This document shows, one piece after another, positions 37,126 to 49,604 of a stretch of 64,000 nucleotides of DNA (position 1 is its first letter; every line of letters begins with the position of its first letter). The notes under the pieces were generated by a model, which saw only the letters and a program-made list of their open reading frames with translations, was not told the DNA's origin and made no database searches. The stretch comes from Muricea muricata (taxonomy: Eukaryota; Cnidaria; Anthozoa; Malacalcyonacea; Plexauridae). The translations under genes and the position numbers were made by a program. Location of the stretch: positions 43,839,544 through 43,903,543 of the forward strand of contig OY979717.1 of assembly GCA_963855995.1 (NCBI GenBank). The letters are read 5' to 3'.

Positions 37126-37290
37126 GATGTACATTTATAATTTGCAACTTATTTTGTTCGCACAGAGTAAACTCGTAAATGAATAAAAAATGCAGTTCCT
37201 GAACGATGCCTCAAGGTCTTCGTCATCGCTATCATGCAGATAATTCTCCAAAATCATAAAATGACCAGTTTCGTCCAACAATTTCGCCAT
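37126..37290 (-). CDS. Short hypothetical ORF, possible first exon
   Basis: The frame reads MAKLLDETGHFMILENYLHD followed by an acidic SDDEDLE stretch and SFRNCIF, 54 codons to the stop. Composition resembles the N-terminus of a real protein, possibly the first exon of a transposase-related gene, but no downstream exon could be fixed and no family is recognised. Confidence 0.3.
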
Positions 37291-39119
37291 TTATAAAACT
37301 TACTAGCCCATTGCCAGAGTTTCGAACAACTTGCCAGAGTTTCGAACCACGATTTGGCAGGCTCTTAATTTTTCATTCTTCGCCTTCCCATCATGCATCT
37401 CAATAGTTTATCTTTGCCAGCGCTGATCTCTATATCTACGGTATGCGCATCAAATAGCATATTGACCTTATTATTAAGAGCCTGCGGAGGAGGCAGACTA
37501 AACTACCATGATGCTTTGCAATTCTGCAATTGGCCCATTCAGTGTGTATACCACTGATGAATACCAGTGTAAGTGTCTGATTAAACAATGTATTGATGAA
37601 GCTAAAATCACGACCAAGAACCTAACAAAGATTCTGCCATGCCCTGTAAAGTACCATCACATAGCATCGGTACGAGTGTTCAACGTAGTCAAAAGTGGCA
37701 TCCAAACTAGTGGAATAGGAAAATTTTTTGCCAGAAATTGAAAGCAAGGAGACTAGTACCAACTTGGTCCTAACAAAATGTCAGTGGCCTAATTCACCAC
37801 AAAGGAGACAAAAAGCTACATATCTCACAATCCCCACATAGTTCCTAGTTAAAGGGAGAAGAGAGTTACATTGACTAGTGCATTATGTAGGATGTATAGA
37901 GTGTATTATGGTCGCGACATTTGTTCAAATTCAATTCAAGATGTCAACCCACAGGCTTTTACATAATTTACAAATTGTAACAAAACTCAACATTGTTATT
38001 CTTTTTTTTTGGTTTTCTGATTTTGTAATATTTTTTTGAATTTTTGGAGGGAAACAATTGACATAATCATCCACCCTTTTGGCAACGCATATGTATAGTG
38101 TAAAACAATATAAATGATAATTTCAATTGGAATAATAAAATGAACAAAATATTTACAATGTTTGTTTGTTAATGTGGGTTAATTCGGTTTCAGCTTACAC
38201 CGTTCTATCTAAATCCAAATTATCTTTTAACACAGAAGAGAGTTTGCGAGATAACCAAAATTGTTCATTTGTGCTAGCTGACGATGTGTGTGACATTTTG
38301 CAAAAATGAAGGTAGACCGATAATTACAATAAAAATATTAGAAAGCTGCTCCAGTTTCACGTAAACACGTCTTTCCCGGTGTTAAAATAACCGCATTGTG
38401 AAAACAATGCAATTAACGTTTTCAAAGATTTTCAATAGATTTTCAAAGCGTCATCCTATTGGCTGAAAACAGAGCAAATTAGCTCTTCCTATTGGTTGAA
38501 AACGCGCGCACACTATTGGTCCATTTTCCGATTATTTCATTGGTCGGAAATTGAAATTTTTTATCCCAAATTAGTTTCAAGCTCAAATTATCCCAAAAAA
38601 CTGTTTAAATAACCCACAAATAGAACATTCTATATGTTAAAGAGAATGCGGCCGGTCCAAAGCGTCACATTTATTCCCTCCAATTTGTTGACAAACATCG
38701 AAATATTTTCAAAATATAAAAATGCTGTAATCTTTGTTTCGCAATATTTTTGAAACATTTTTGGCAATTTCTCAAAGTAATGTCCGTTTCATCGGCCTGA
38801 GATGGCAATTAAAAGCCCCCTTGTGTAATAAGCAATGTAACAATATCCGTTGGTGCCAACAAAATGGGCATTACTCCTGGAAATATGTCAATAGCTGCAA
38901 TAATGCCATCGACTAAAATAGAGTGAATATATTCATACTCACAAATTTGTGGACGATGGAAATGCGGCTTCTACAGACATGTAACGCCAATCAAAACGTT
39001 TCATTTATTAAAAGGAATGTACTGAGACGCATTATTGTTTAATTCAATGAACACACCTCAAAACAATTCGGGAAAAACTCGAAAAAAAGAGCCTATGTGA
39101 CAAGTCACCAAAAAATATT
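37291..39119. other. Intergenic, nothing recognised
   Basis: Contains a 77-codon plus-strand frame (37508-37741) without known motifs. A cluster of ATTGG motifs (inverted CCAAT boxes) lies between 38455 and 38555, which could be promoter-like but has no recognised gene beside it. Confidence 0.45.
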
Positions 39120-39940
39120 TCACTCAAATTTCAAGTTAGAAGGAAACAAATATATATTCTACAGGGATTTAGTGCATGTCAAAAGGTTCCTATCAATGAG
39201 AGGAATCTGATGATATCAATTATTCGGTCAATTAATTCATACATAGTATGGGACTTGCCAAAAACCTTTAATTTTTGTGACAAATTGATTAGGCAAATGT
39301 ACCTCAAGTTAGAAGTTGCAAATATAGAAATACGTATTGTACATCGATGCCATGCATATCATGCAGTGGCTTCCTCTCGCTTAGAGAAATCCAATGGTAT
39401 GCATTGTGTACGAATTAAGTGAATACATGTCACAGTAATTGCAAAAAACTCATTTGTCTTTTTCAGTGATGAACTATAAATTTACCACCCAAATTCAAAT
39501 TTAAACAACAGAAATACACATTGTACAGGGATGTAATGCATACCAAAAACTTTCTCTCAATGAGAGCAATCTGATGATAACAATTACTTGGTCAATTAAT
39601 CAATACATAGTAAGGAATTGCAAAAGAACCTTCAGTTTTGGTGACAAATTAATTAGAGAAATGTACTTCCAAGTTAGAAAGTGCAAATATAGAAAAATGT
39701 ATTGCACATCAATGCAATGCTTATCAGTGACTTCCTCTTGCTGACAGAAATCCAATGGTATTCACTGCGTATGAATTAAGTGAATACACGGCACCATAAT
39801 TACCAAAAAATCATTTGTCTTTTTCAGTAATGAACTATAAATATACCACGTAAATTCGAATTTAAAAAACAGAAATATACACTGTGCAGGGATGCAATGC
39901 ATATCAAAAGCTTTCCCTAAATGAGAGGAATGTAGTGATG
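39120..39940. repeat. Tandem repeat, about 370-bp unit, 2.2 copies
   Basis: The block CAAGTTAGAAG, ACAGGGAT(T/G)TA(G/A)TGCAT and AATGAGAGNAATCTGATGAT recurs about every 370 bp (near 39135, 39500 and 39870). Copies are roughly 80% alike by eye. No coding sequence or element ends recognised. Confidence 0.7.
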
Positions 39941-40246
39941 TGCATTGTTCTTTAATCGAAGGAATTCATGTGAAATGAGGTTGCAGCCACATGCAATTTA
40001 GATGAGTCTTAATTTATTGCCATGTTTAGGGTAGAGTAACTCACCCGCTTTTAAAGTCCATTGACCAACGCCCGAGGATGTTATCGATGGCCGTAATTAT
40101 AATGGTCGTAATTACGATGGCCGCAATTATAAAAATGATTTGGATCATCCGACGAGTAAAAAAACAGGTGGGCAGCGAGTACTCAAATATTAAAAAATCG
40201 CTATTTTCATCGTTTTTGACAGGCTTGTAGTTTCCTAGCTGTTAGG
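39941..40246. other. Intergenic with small AATTATAATGG/CCG repeat
   Basis: Near 40085-40135 a short motif like GATGGCCGTAATTATAATGG is repeated about three times. Nothing else recognised. Confidence 0.5.
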
Positions 40247-40449
40247 CAGTGGCGGATCCAGGGTAAGTCAAAATAAATTATAGCAGCTCAATTTTAAATT
40301 CAAAATAACTTTATAACAATGTCATAGGTTATGAATTTCAAAAGAATAAAATCTAACCAATGAAGTTGCTTTGAAGGTATTTTAAACTGTAAATATATCC
40401 TAGAATGAGCAGCGGTTATCTATTTTGACTAACGCTAGATCCGCCACTG
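40247..40449 (+). mobile_element. 203-bp hAT-type MITE
   Basis: The ends CAGTGGCGGATCCAGGG and CTAGATCCGCCACTG are imperfect inverted complements, typical of hAT termini. An exact 8-bp target duplication CTGTTAGG flanks it (40239-40246, 40450-40457). A second copy of exactly the same length lies inverted at 54998-55200, and a truncated one at 51730-51849. Confidence 0.92.
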
Positions 40450-41023
40450 CTGTTAGGCAATAATGCAATCTAACGCAATTTGTCAGCAAGCAAGTTCCCC
40501 GGCTATCACGCAAAACTGAAATGGTTTGTTTCCTTCGTGACAAAAAAGTGTAGTGAATGTTTGAAATTCGAAAAAAACAATGGACATATAACGCGTCACT
40601 TTTTGAGCAATGTTGATGATCCAATAAAATACGCAATATAATGTGGATTTCCGCTAAACCGCCATATGTTCTGCGTATATAGGAGGACTATCACACGCGA
40701 TAAAAATAAGTTCCAAAAAGAATATGTACGAAGATACATTAGGCACGGAAAATGGCGATTTCGGTCTCTAATAAGCGAAGAATATTCAAACAAGCGTCTC
40801 CCCCCAGTTAATTTTCTATAGCTTAATTTTTCGTCACAATTTATCTCGCATGTAGGCCTTTCTTGACACAAAAAATGGAAGCGACCTGAAAATCTTCAAA
40901 AAAGTTATTATTACTATGATGTTATCGCAATATGAACGTTCATTGTGATTACTGTACTTGTAATCTGTACATACTAGGAGCATGCCAATGCTATAATGAC
41001 ATCTAGTGTACTTCATGGGATGA
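40450..41023. other. Intergenic, nothing recognised
   Basis: Minus-strand frames of 60-91 codons (40400-41016) lack recognisable motifs. This DNA directly precedes the left end of the non-rDNA Helitron. Confidence 0.45.
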
Positions 41024-41553
41024 ATAACCCCGACTTTTAATTGACTGATTTACCTTCCCTGCCGAATGATCACTAGAGGTATCGACCACGATTTTGTTGC
41101 ATGAAGATACTCAGGGTGATACATAATGCACATGCTGGGAAGTCATTACTTACTGCTGCGAGGTTTAATGCAACATCCTCCTCCATTCATTGTTTCATTG
41201 GGACAGTCTTTCACATCGATACTGAAGACGTGAAGAACGGGGCTTTAAAGTCGATCCCTGAATAAACCACTTGCTGAACATTAATCACACCATTTTTTGT
41301 ATTATTTATTACATGTGAATATCGACAAGTCAGTTTAAATATGCAAAATAAATTTAACACAACGTTAATTACTTCTGAATTTAGAGTCGAATTGTGAATT
41401 CAAATAAGGAAAATTGTTCACACATCTCGTACCAATATTAGTTCTTGGCTGGTCATAAGGAGACCTTTGGGTAAACATATTAAATGTTCTGGTTTAACTC
41501 AACGATTGAGGAAGTTGCTTAACACGTATGTATTATGCTCTTTTCTTTTTCAA

Positions 41554-42696
41554 TTATTTGGCTTTTGAAGCTTTTGTACTTGTTTCCGTTGTGGGCAGCA
41601 TGGCAGTGCTTGCACTGGGTTGAGCATCATCTTCGGCATCTTCAAGTATCACCGGTCTGTTCTCGTGCTTTTTCCGCTTTGGCTTCGATGTAGTAGCGTC
41701 CTCTGTAGTGCCATGAATATCAGCTTCAGCATCATAATGAACAGCAGATTCTGTGTTGGTGTTCTCATTGGCTGATGATTCTTTTCTTGTGCAAAGGTTT
41801 CTTTTCTTCTGCTTCGCCGTACTTCTCTCCTCTTCCTCCTGTTCTTCATTAGCTCTTCGTGCAGCTTGGCTCTGCATTTGGTTTTGCAACTGGAGTATTA
41901 TATCCACCATTTGATTTGTTAATGGCGACGGCTGAGTCTGGTCGGAAACAGCTGTTGGTGGGATCAGTGGTGATGGAGGAGCACCTTGTGATACTGTAGT
42001 TTCACAAGTCAGAGATGCTGCAGCAGATGACAGGGTCGGTCTTTGCGGATTCGTAAGTTGTTGGGAAAGCTGCTGCCTATTGTGTGCCGTGTCAGTTGCA
42101 GAGGGTGTAACGGTTGTAACAGTACACATTGTATTAAGCATTTTTCGCAATAATTGAATTTTTTAGCATTTTTAAATTGTATAGCCTCCGGGCTATCACT
42201 CGCTAGTTTCGAGGCATAATGCCCCGGATTTGCGAAAAGCACTCGCATTGCCCTGAGTTGGGTGAAGAACACATAAAGAGCTCCAGACTCCTGCATCCAT
42301 TTGGCCAGAGACGTGTCCAGTTCAGGGTGCTGGTAGCACGAATTCATTATGTTGTAGATATCAAACACCAGTTGGCTGGGTTGTTTTTTCTGTGGTATCG
42401 ACGTTAGACAGGCTTTGAGAAATTGGCGTCATCATATTTTGAATAGTTTCGCGCATGCTGGCATCAATGAGCTCGGAGTTTTGAAAGAGCTCCCAGTTCT
42501 GTCTCAACCCTTGGGCTGCTTCGCTTAGAGCAATCTTCGGCCGCATCAACCATTGACAATTTCTCGATGTTAACTTCTCAAGGAAGTCAGCGTTGTTATA
42601 TTGGATCTGAGCATCATAAGGTCGCAAAAAGTGATGCGGAAACTGTTTGAAAAAAGTGACTTTGGATGGCGTAGAGAATGCTTGCTTCGATGTCAT
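41554..42696 (-). pseudogene. Helitron accessory protein gene, frameshifted
   Basis: About 380 codons in three overlapping frames. It starts MTSKQAFSTPSKVTFF and continues through HHFLRPYDAQIQYNN and KLTSRNCQWLM. It shifts frame near 42365 (reading on as FDIYNIMNSCYQHPELD) and again near 42140, and ends with a long Ser/Thr/Gln-rich region, MVDIILQLQNQMQ, a Glu/Arg/Lys-rich stretch and a KPKRKKHE basic segment that could be a nuclear signal. The same protein is recognisable in both 28S insertions, so it belongs to the Helitron family and not to a chance neighbour. It lies downstream of the helicase on the same strand. No known domain; function unknown. Confidence 0.7.
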
Positions 42697-42723
42697 CTAA
42701 AAAATAATATTTTTAAACATTAA

Positions 42724-42793
42724 AGGGGGGTGACAGTCGAGTACGCATATTTTCTGCGCATAACAATTGGTAGGCCACTCCGGAAGTGAGCTT
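42724..42793 (+). repeat. Kolobok left terminal inverted repeat
   Basis: 70 bp, inverse of 49897-49966 with three mismatches. It directly adjoins the TTAA at 42720-42723 and is the presumed transposase binding site. It probably overlaps the promoter of the transposase gene, whose start codon lies 50 bp further in. Confidence 0.92.
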
Positions 42794-42842
42794 CCCTTTG
42801 CCTCATTAAAATTTGCGACACGCATCTTCTATTTGAGGAGTG

Positions 42843-45800
42843 ATGGCCGATTCAGGTTCGTCAAGTTCTCAAGGGAAACCTTCAAGTCGTTTTGACAAGG
42901 GTTCGCTCAAGAAATTGCAAAAGAAAAGGAATGCGTCTAGAGTATGTTTGTATGAAGCATTCGAAACGTGGAGAGTGTTCAAAGATGAAAACAACTTAAA
43001 ATCAGACAAGGATGTAGCCGAGTTTCTTCTGAACAGCTACAATATAAGAACACTTTGAGGTAAAAGCGTAATCCAACGATTCAAATACACCTCTCAACCT
43101 TTCTGTTTTGTATACCTTTCTTCTATAACGTTTTGCACCTGATTTTTTAGTGACGCGGAAACTCGAACTGAAAGCACAATGGGGTTATTGTCTGAAGAAC
43201 AGAGTCAAATGTCTCCACACTGTACACAGCCATCTTCACCCAGTTCACCAGGTACTAATATTCTTTAGAATATCGGAGCCTTTATTTAATTTCTTTACTT
43301 TCTATTATAAATGTGGTGTATCTGATTTCTAAACTGAACTATTCATGATCTCATGTCAAATTTGCTTGTTATTTTTTAGTACTAGCGACATTACATTCAA
43401 CACCAGTTGATGTGATTCCTAAGACCTGTGGTTTAAGATACGATTTGCCATCGCCAGGTAAGACATAGCCAGGAAAACGTTGACAAATGTCTTATTTTAA
43501 TTTTCTTTCTATTCGTCCGGATGTAGTGATACCCCCAACGCCCACAACAACAATAATAAGTCGAAGAAGGCTGATACCGGACCAATACAGCTCTCCATCG
43601 CCAAAGCGACATAGGTTTGTGTGATTTATCGCAAGCGTATACTAAAATATTGTACTGATGACAAGACTTTATTTGCTAAGGAAAACTGATACTTTAATGG
43701 GTATTATTTTTTGCTTGTATCTAAACACAGACCATATATGTTAGATGAAACCATGTCCGCCATTTTGACCGCCAGCGAAAGTGAATCTGATGATGACGAT
43801 AATACCACTATCTTGCCAGAAACAGCTGTTCCACATCATATTGACGGGAACCAGAAGTATGCTATATTTTATTAATTTTACTGTAAAAGATCATTTGTCT
43901 TTTTAACTCTACAAAGTGTATGAAAAGGTAGACCCTTTGAAGTAACCACAATTCAAATTAGCCGCAACCTGTTGCGTTAATTTCACAACTCTAAATGATT
44001 CCCATATGAATAAGACCTTTTTTGCGCAGCATGCGAAAGAAACAACCACAGCTGTCAAATTGGTAATACCATACAACAGATTGAAATGTGGCTATAGTTC
44101 AAAGGGTCAACCTGTTTTCTACATCCTGTACAATTCATCTTCCATTTTGGGTGAAGAGAAATGAATTTTTATCATTGTGGTTTATCCTCATATGAGCACT
44201 GTGATGTTTGTCGGATTGTATTGTGCGTGCTCACAGAAAATCATATTATTGTGTTATTTAAGTTGTGTTAAGATTAGAGAGGTTCAGATTTGACTTCCAC
44301 TACCGCAACCACTACCTTAATCAATCTTTCAGCCAATCAGATGAGCTTGGTCTGCATAACTGACCAATCAGACTGATTAAAAATCGGGATAAGGCAGCAG
44401 TAGTGGTAGTGGAAGTCAAATCTGAACCTGTCTAATATGTTACACAAATCTGTATATACTTTGTTAATAGTTTATCTGAAGCCTTTGCATCAGTGGAAGA
44501 TGAAGTCTTTGACACTACTATTGAGGGCCATGATGAATCTGAGGATATAGATCAAGATGAATATGGGTCCACATCTCATGGAATCAGCAGTGATCGCTAT
44601 TCAATGGTCCTTGAAGTATCACCAGATGAAGCCGTCAAGAGTGATAAGTGCATTGTCTTTACAGATGCTATCATGTCCCTATTAACCAATCTACATGGTA
44701 GTATTTGTAAAAGGCAAGGGTGTGGTCATGCACTCATGTATACCAAAAGATATGTTGGTACTTGTCTGGTGGTGGTGTGGAAATGTAATTCTGGTCATTT
44801 TGGTGGAAGATGGTCAGCCCAACCAACATGCTGCAATGTCAAGGCAGGCAATCTGGCTTTGGCTTCATCTCTGTTATTATCTGGGAATTCTTTTACAAAA
44901 ATCGGGTTGATGTTCAAATTCTGCAATTTACAATATTTTTCCAAATCACTGTTTTATCAGTACCAGAGTTTGTACATTGCCCCTACAGTGAATGACTTCT
45001 GGGAGCAACAAAAGAAGGAACTTTGGGATGTACGTGCTGGTAAAGATATCATACTGAGTGGTGATGGGAGGAATGACTCACATGGTCATTCAGCTCAGTA
45101 TTCCACATATAGCTTAGCAGATATGGCTGATAATGCCATTCTTCAAATGAACATTGTTGATGTGAGGGAAGCAGCAGGGAAAAGCAACAATATGGAAAGG
45201 ATTGGATTTGAAAGGGGGTTAGACAAGCTACTTACATCAGCAGTGTGCATAAAGAAGGTGGTTACAGATGGTCATCTTGAGATTGGAGCATTGATGAGTA
45301 GGTTTATCTATGCAGAAAGTCTCATTAGAACAGTTTACGGTAATTGAATGTCAATTAAATATCTTATGGCTATAAAATGTATGTGTGATTGAAATAAAAA
45401 TTAATGCAAAAGATTTGGCAAACAATTTTAGTAGAAGTTCCTACCAATCACTCACCTACAAAAATTTTCTGCTCAATTGCACTTGTGTAATTCAAGCCTT
45501 TAGAAAATAAAGACAAGTACAAGGGCATTGTTGACCAGAATGATGTTTGGCATGGTGGAAAATCAATTGCTAAAAAAATTAATGCCGTAAGTTTTTTATA
45601 AGTATACACTATGCAATAGGTGGATATATGTAGCTGACAACTATATTATAGTGACCCTACTTTAAAACATCAGAAAGGTAAAAAAGAGCATTTGTTTTTA
45701 TGAATCCAGGCTGCAAAATCTAAAGGCAATGAAGACCTCCAACTCTGGGCACCTTCAGTCAGGAACCATTTTTGATTCTGTGCAAAGAATTGCAAAAGCA

Positions 45801-47108
45801 GTGTCAAAAACTTTAAAGTAAGATATTGTAGTAAGTTGTGTGCACATGAAAATAATATTAGATTATTCAAATATCAACTATATAATTTTTATTTTAAAGG
45901 ATATGTGGATTGGCATACTACACCATGTTGCCAATGAACATGAGTGGGTATTAGAAGAAGGAGTCAATGGGGGACAATGTGCTCATGCTCCACTGACTGA
46001 AGCAGAAAGAAACAAACCTTGGTTGAAAAAGGATTCAGCAGCTCATAGTGCACTGGCTAAAATTGTGCTTGACAAAAGATTCCAGAACACTATCCCTTAT
46101 TTCATAAACTTCATGTATTCAGCTGCACAACCTTATAAACTATACAATTGCATACAATACATATTGATTGAATGTTTCTTTTTTTCTATTCAGACACACA
46201 GGGTTTTTGGAATCTTTCCACAACCACATTCTTATGTATGCTGCGAAGCGCCAGTCTTACACGTTAGTATTTACAGACATATGCTAAGTTGCTATTAATA
46301 ATCACGGATTGCAGAAGATTGTTGATTGAGGGAGCCCATAATCATATATTTGGGTTTACAAACTGTAAAAGCAAATTTCAATTTCAAATGAAATTAATGA
46401 CAGAGGCAGAATGTGAATATATGAATACGGGCCCCCTCAATTACCAATATTTTTTTCATCTTCTGTGGTCCCAGGTAATACTGGTATTGTACAGACAGCT
46501 TGATGAGATATTAATAGTTGTGTAAATCAATTAAACTGAACAACATGTTGTTAAAAAATTGTTATTTCCCAGTGTTGCGGTCATATGACATCTTTCAACA
46601 TGTTTTTTAATTCTACTACTATAGATTTGTTGCTTATCGAATGCGCAACCAATTAGCTGCAATCAACTTTAACCATCACAGGGGTAGAGATGTTGCTACT
46701 ACAGCTGATGGTCAACCAAGGTATTAATTTCATGATGTACATCTGATACATTTTTCCATTTTAGATCTAATAATTTTCTCACTTTTTAAAATTATGGATT
46801 AACTAGTCTTTGTACGCCAGGAAAACCTTATAATCAATGTAATTCAATGTAACTCTAGATTTGAACGGAAGTTTAGTAAAAGGACACAGCAGTGGCATGC
46901 AGTGAAGGTGCTAAAACCTAAAACATATGATTACATACCAAATCTTATGAAGAGGGTATTTGAGAAGAAGGAAGTCTCACAAGCACATGTCAGTGATAGA
47001 ATTGGTGTTTTGCATGATGACCCACAAAGAATCATGCCTAACATCTCTGCAATTCCACCTCCTCCTGCGCAGTCTCTGGTTGAAGCTCGCCAATCTAGGT
47101 TTGAGTAA
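42843..47108 (+). pseudogene. Kolobok-type DDE transposase gene, 12 exons
   Basis: Exons inferred from splice signals and frame continuity: 42843-43059, 43151-43251, 43380-43457, 43527-43614, 43731-43856, 44471-45339, 45504-45586, 45710-45817, 45900-46114, 46194-46262, 46625-46720, 46859-47108 (TAA). The N-terminus has a helix-rich segment (ETWRVFKDENNLKSDKD) and then Ser/Pro/Thr-rich linkers and acidic stretches. The RNase-H-like core shows the likely catalytic residues: D in SGDGRNDSHGH, D in VTDGH (followed by DVWHGGKSIAKK) and E in HTGFLESFHNH. WIGILHHVANEHEW and YDYIPNLM near the end also fit. Defects: TGA at 45773-45775 in NHF-stop-FCAKNC where relatives have Trp, and TGA at the end of exon 1 with exons 1 and 2 not joining in frame. 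Exon 1 and its donor are the least certain part. Confidence 0.8.
44273..44436. mobile_element. Inverted-repeat element in transposase intron 5
   Basis: AGGTTCAGATTTGACTTCC (from 44280) and GGAAGTCAAATCTGAACCT (to 44429) are complementary, with ATTAGA extending the arms further out. A small MITE of about 160 bp in a large intron, with no clear target duplication. Confidence 0.65.
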
Positions 47109-47661
47109 AGATCTACTGTAAGACAATCTTCTAAATTGGGCAGATGGAACTCATTAGCCATGGTTGGCAATCCATCTAGGAAAAGGAAAACTCTGAATTC
47201 AAACCCCCAGGTCCAGTTTTGGGCCAGGCTGTCCATGTCGGAGTCACTGATATGCATACAATAAGCCATGCTATTTGTTGGTTTTGATACATCATTATAT
47301 CATACAAACATTTTTAGGATAGTAATGTTTTGATTCCTTTCTTTATTTATTTGACAGTAGGATATATGTGAAAAGCTAGTAAAATATTATTCATGCTAAG
47401 GTTCTACTAAGTTGTATATCCAGCGATTCCTAGGCATGCTGATGAGCTCTGATATTGAACGAAACAGTCAAATTGTGGTATAGTGTTGTCTGAAGTAGAA
47501 TTAGCAATCTTTGAAGACATTTATTTCATATCAAAACTAAATGGAAGTAAGTAGTATAGATAGAAAAAACAATGGCTAATATTTATAGTTGTTAAGATTT
47601 AGAATACTAAAATAAATAAATGTGACACAATGAAAATGTGATGTTCAGTTCAATGTGATTT
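47109..47661. other. Spacer between the two convergent Kolobok genes
   Basis: About 550 bp between the TAA stops of the transposase and the ballast-domain gene. AT-rich, and presumably holds both poly(A) sites (AATAAA near 47612). A minus-strand frame at 46931-47269 is mainly the shadow of the last transposase exon. Confidence 0.55.
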
Positions 47662-49604
47662 TTACAGTCTTGCTGGTCTGTACCCAGTGTACACACCATT
47701 TGGTGAAGGATAACGATTGCGGATCGCTACAACACAACAACTGGGTACAACTCTTCTATTTCCGCGTCCTAGACGGCCATGCTGCCACAAAACATACTGT
47801 CTGTAAGCAGCATGCCTAAAGTTTTCATTATTTCTACCATTGCCCAGTACCATCATATCTTCCCTATAACGCATGGCAATATTCAAGACATTTGGATCGA
47901 TAACCAGTTGTTGGAATAGTGGTGTTGTTGATATACATGGCCGTTCTGTTCTTGTGCAACACTTATTTTCTTCTTGTGTTGGCATAGCTACACAGTGTCC
48001 ACACTTACACCAATCTGGAACATTTTGTGGTGGATCTGGATTTGGAGGTGGTTGTTCGGCTCCAACTACAATTTCACCATTGACAATATCAGCAAAGACT
48101 GCAGGCTGTCTCCGGAGAAGCTCCCGAGCAAGTCTTCAGAGTGCCTCAATACCAAGGCCGTCAACTAAATTCTGAAGAATATAAATTATACTTTGATTAG
48201 TTATTCTAGTTGAAAAATGTTGCTTAAAATCACACATTTTATATTAATTTTTTTTATATTTAGTAGCAAAATATAAAAACATCAATATGTATAATCTAAT
48301 CCTATCTAATACACAATTATGTATTTTAAATATCAAAATTTTGAGACATCTTTTAACACAAGTCACAATCTTTCAATTAAAAGACAGCAAAATTTTGAAA
48401 ATAAAGAAGACTAATTTTTGTGGAATGTTTTTCAAAATTTTTTCTTTCAATTTGTCCACACACTTAGGATGATGGCTTCTAAATATGTTGTATGGAATCA
48501 CAGACTATTGCTTTTAGCTCATCAATACCCTTTTAAAAAAACATAGGTCATATTGAGCTGATTAATACTTTATATGACATTGTCTTTACACCAGCATATC
48601 TTACCACAATCTGTTCTTCATGATCTACTTGGTTTTGTGCAGCACCATCTGCTGCCACCAGCTGGTTCCTTCCACGTCCTCTTCCACGTCCCCTTCCACG
48701 ACCCCTGTCCTCAGGTGGAGCTTCATCTCCTCCACTTGCTCCTGCCTGACCACGACCTCTTCTACGTCACCTTCCACGACTTATGTTCTGTGCTTCATCA
48801 TCTCCACCACTTGCTCCTGTCCGACCACAACTTCTTCCACGTCTCCTTCCGCGTTCCCTTCCTTCTTTATCACTATCTTGCACTCCATTTTCACCACTGC
48901 TTTCAACACTCATTTGGAATTCTTCGCTTTCATGTCTATCAGGACTATGCCCACTTTGGCTTTCCATTTCAGACGTTGCATCACCACCAAGCTGCTGTTC
49001 CTCCTCATACTCTCATATTAGCTCATAATTCTACAAGATGTGTATGGATTAGTGCAAAGCACAGAATAGCACAAATTGCACAATTCTTCAGATTAACACA
49101 TGAATTGATAGCACAATTAAATCATACATGTAGCTGTAGCAGATATTGTATTAAATCAGTAAACTGAAAATGACTGATAATTAAGTTACTTTCAGTTTAC
49201 TGTATTAAATTTACATACGAGCAAATATATCTTATAATCCAATTAACTCAATCAATAAAATTATACAATACTTTGAGTATAGTCGAATTAAATCAATTAA
49301 TATCGCGAACATTTTATTTGCAGACCAACAGAAAAATAGCAAAAAAACTCACCGATGAATCATCACTGTTACTCTCCAAAGCTCTTTGGTTATTCAGGCA
49401 TAGCGAATTTCCATCGTGGCAGACACTTGAACAGTATTGGCCTTGACTTCTGCACGGGCAAAAGTTTCTGCCTCTTTCCCGAATGCAATTGCTGCGACAT
49501 GAACAAGTGGTTAAGTTTTCACAATTTGGCACTGACGCGCGTTCTTCTATTTCGTTTATTTCTAATTCTTCCAGAGAAAAACTCCGATCCAAAGCTTCGG
49601 CCAT
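47662..49604 (-). pseudogene. P2X7-like ballast-domain protein gene of the Kolobok element
   Basis: Three exons: 49604-49353, 49030-48605, 48171-47662 (TAA), about 395 codons. Exon 1 starts MAEALDRSFSLEELEINEIE and has a Cys-rich motif (CENLTTCSCRSNC, FCPCRSQGQYCSSVCHDG), probably zinc-binding. Exon 2 is acidic and then Arg/Gly-rich (RGRGRGRGRGRN). Exon 3 has WCKCGHCVAMP, ENKCC and YRQYVLWQHGRLGRG, then PSCCVVAIRNRYP and YTGYRPARL, typical of the C-terminal cytoplasmic ballast domain of P2X7 receptors. There is no channel part. Such domains are found in many stand-alone invertebrate and fish proteins. In-frame TGA codons at 49013-49015, 48767-48769 and 48136-48138. The role in transposition is unknown. 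Confidence 0.8.

Noticed and set aside
48574-49167. 197-codon plus-strand ORF rich in His/Leu
   Set aside because: It is the complement of the Arg/Gly-rich exon 2 of the ballast-domain gene; repeats there keep several frames open.
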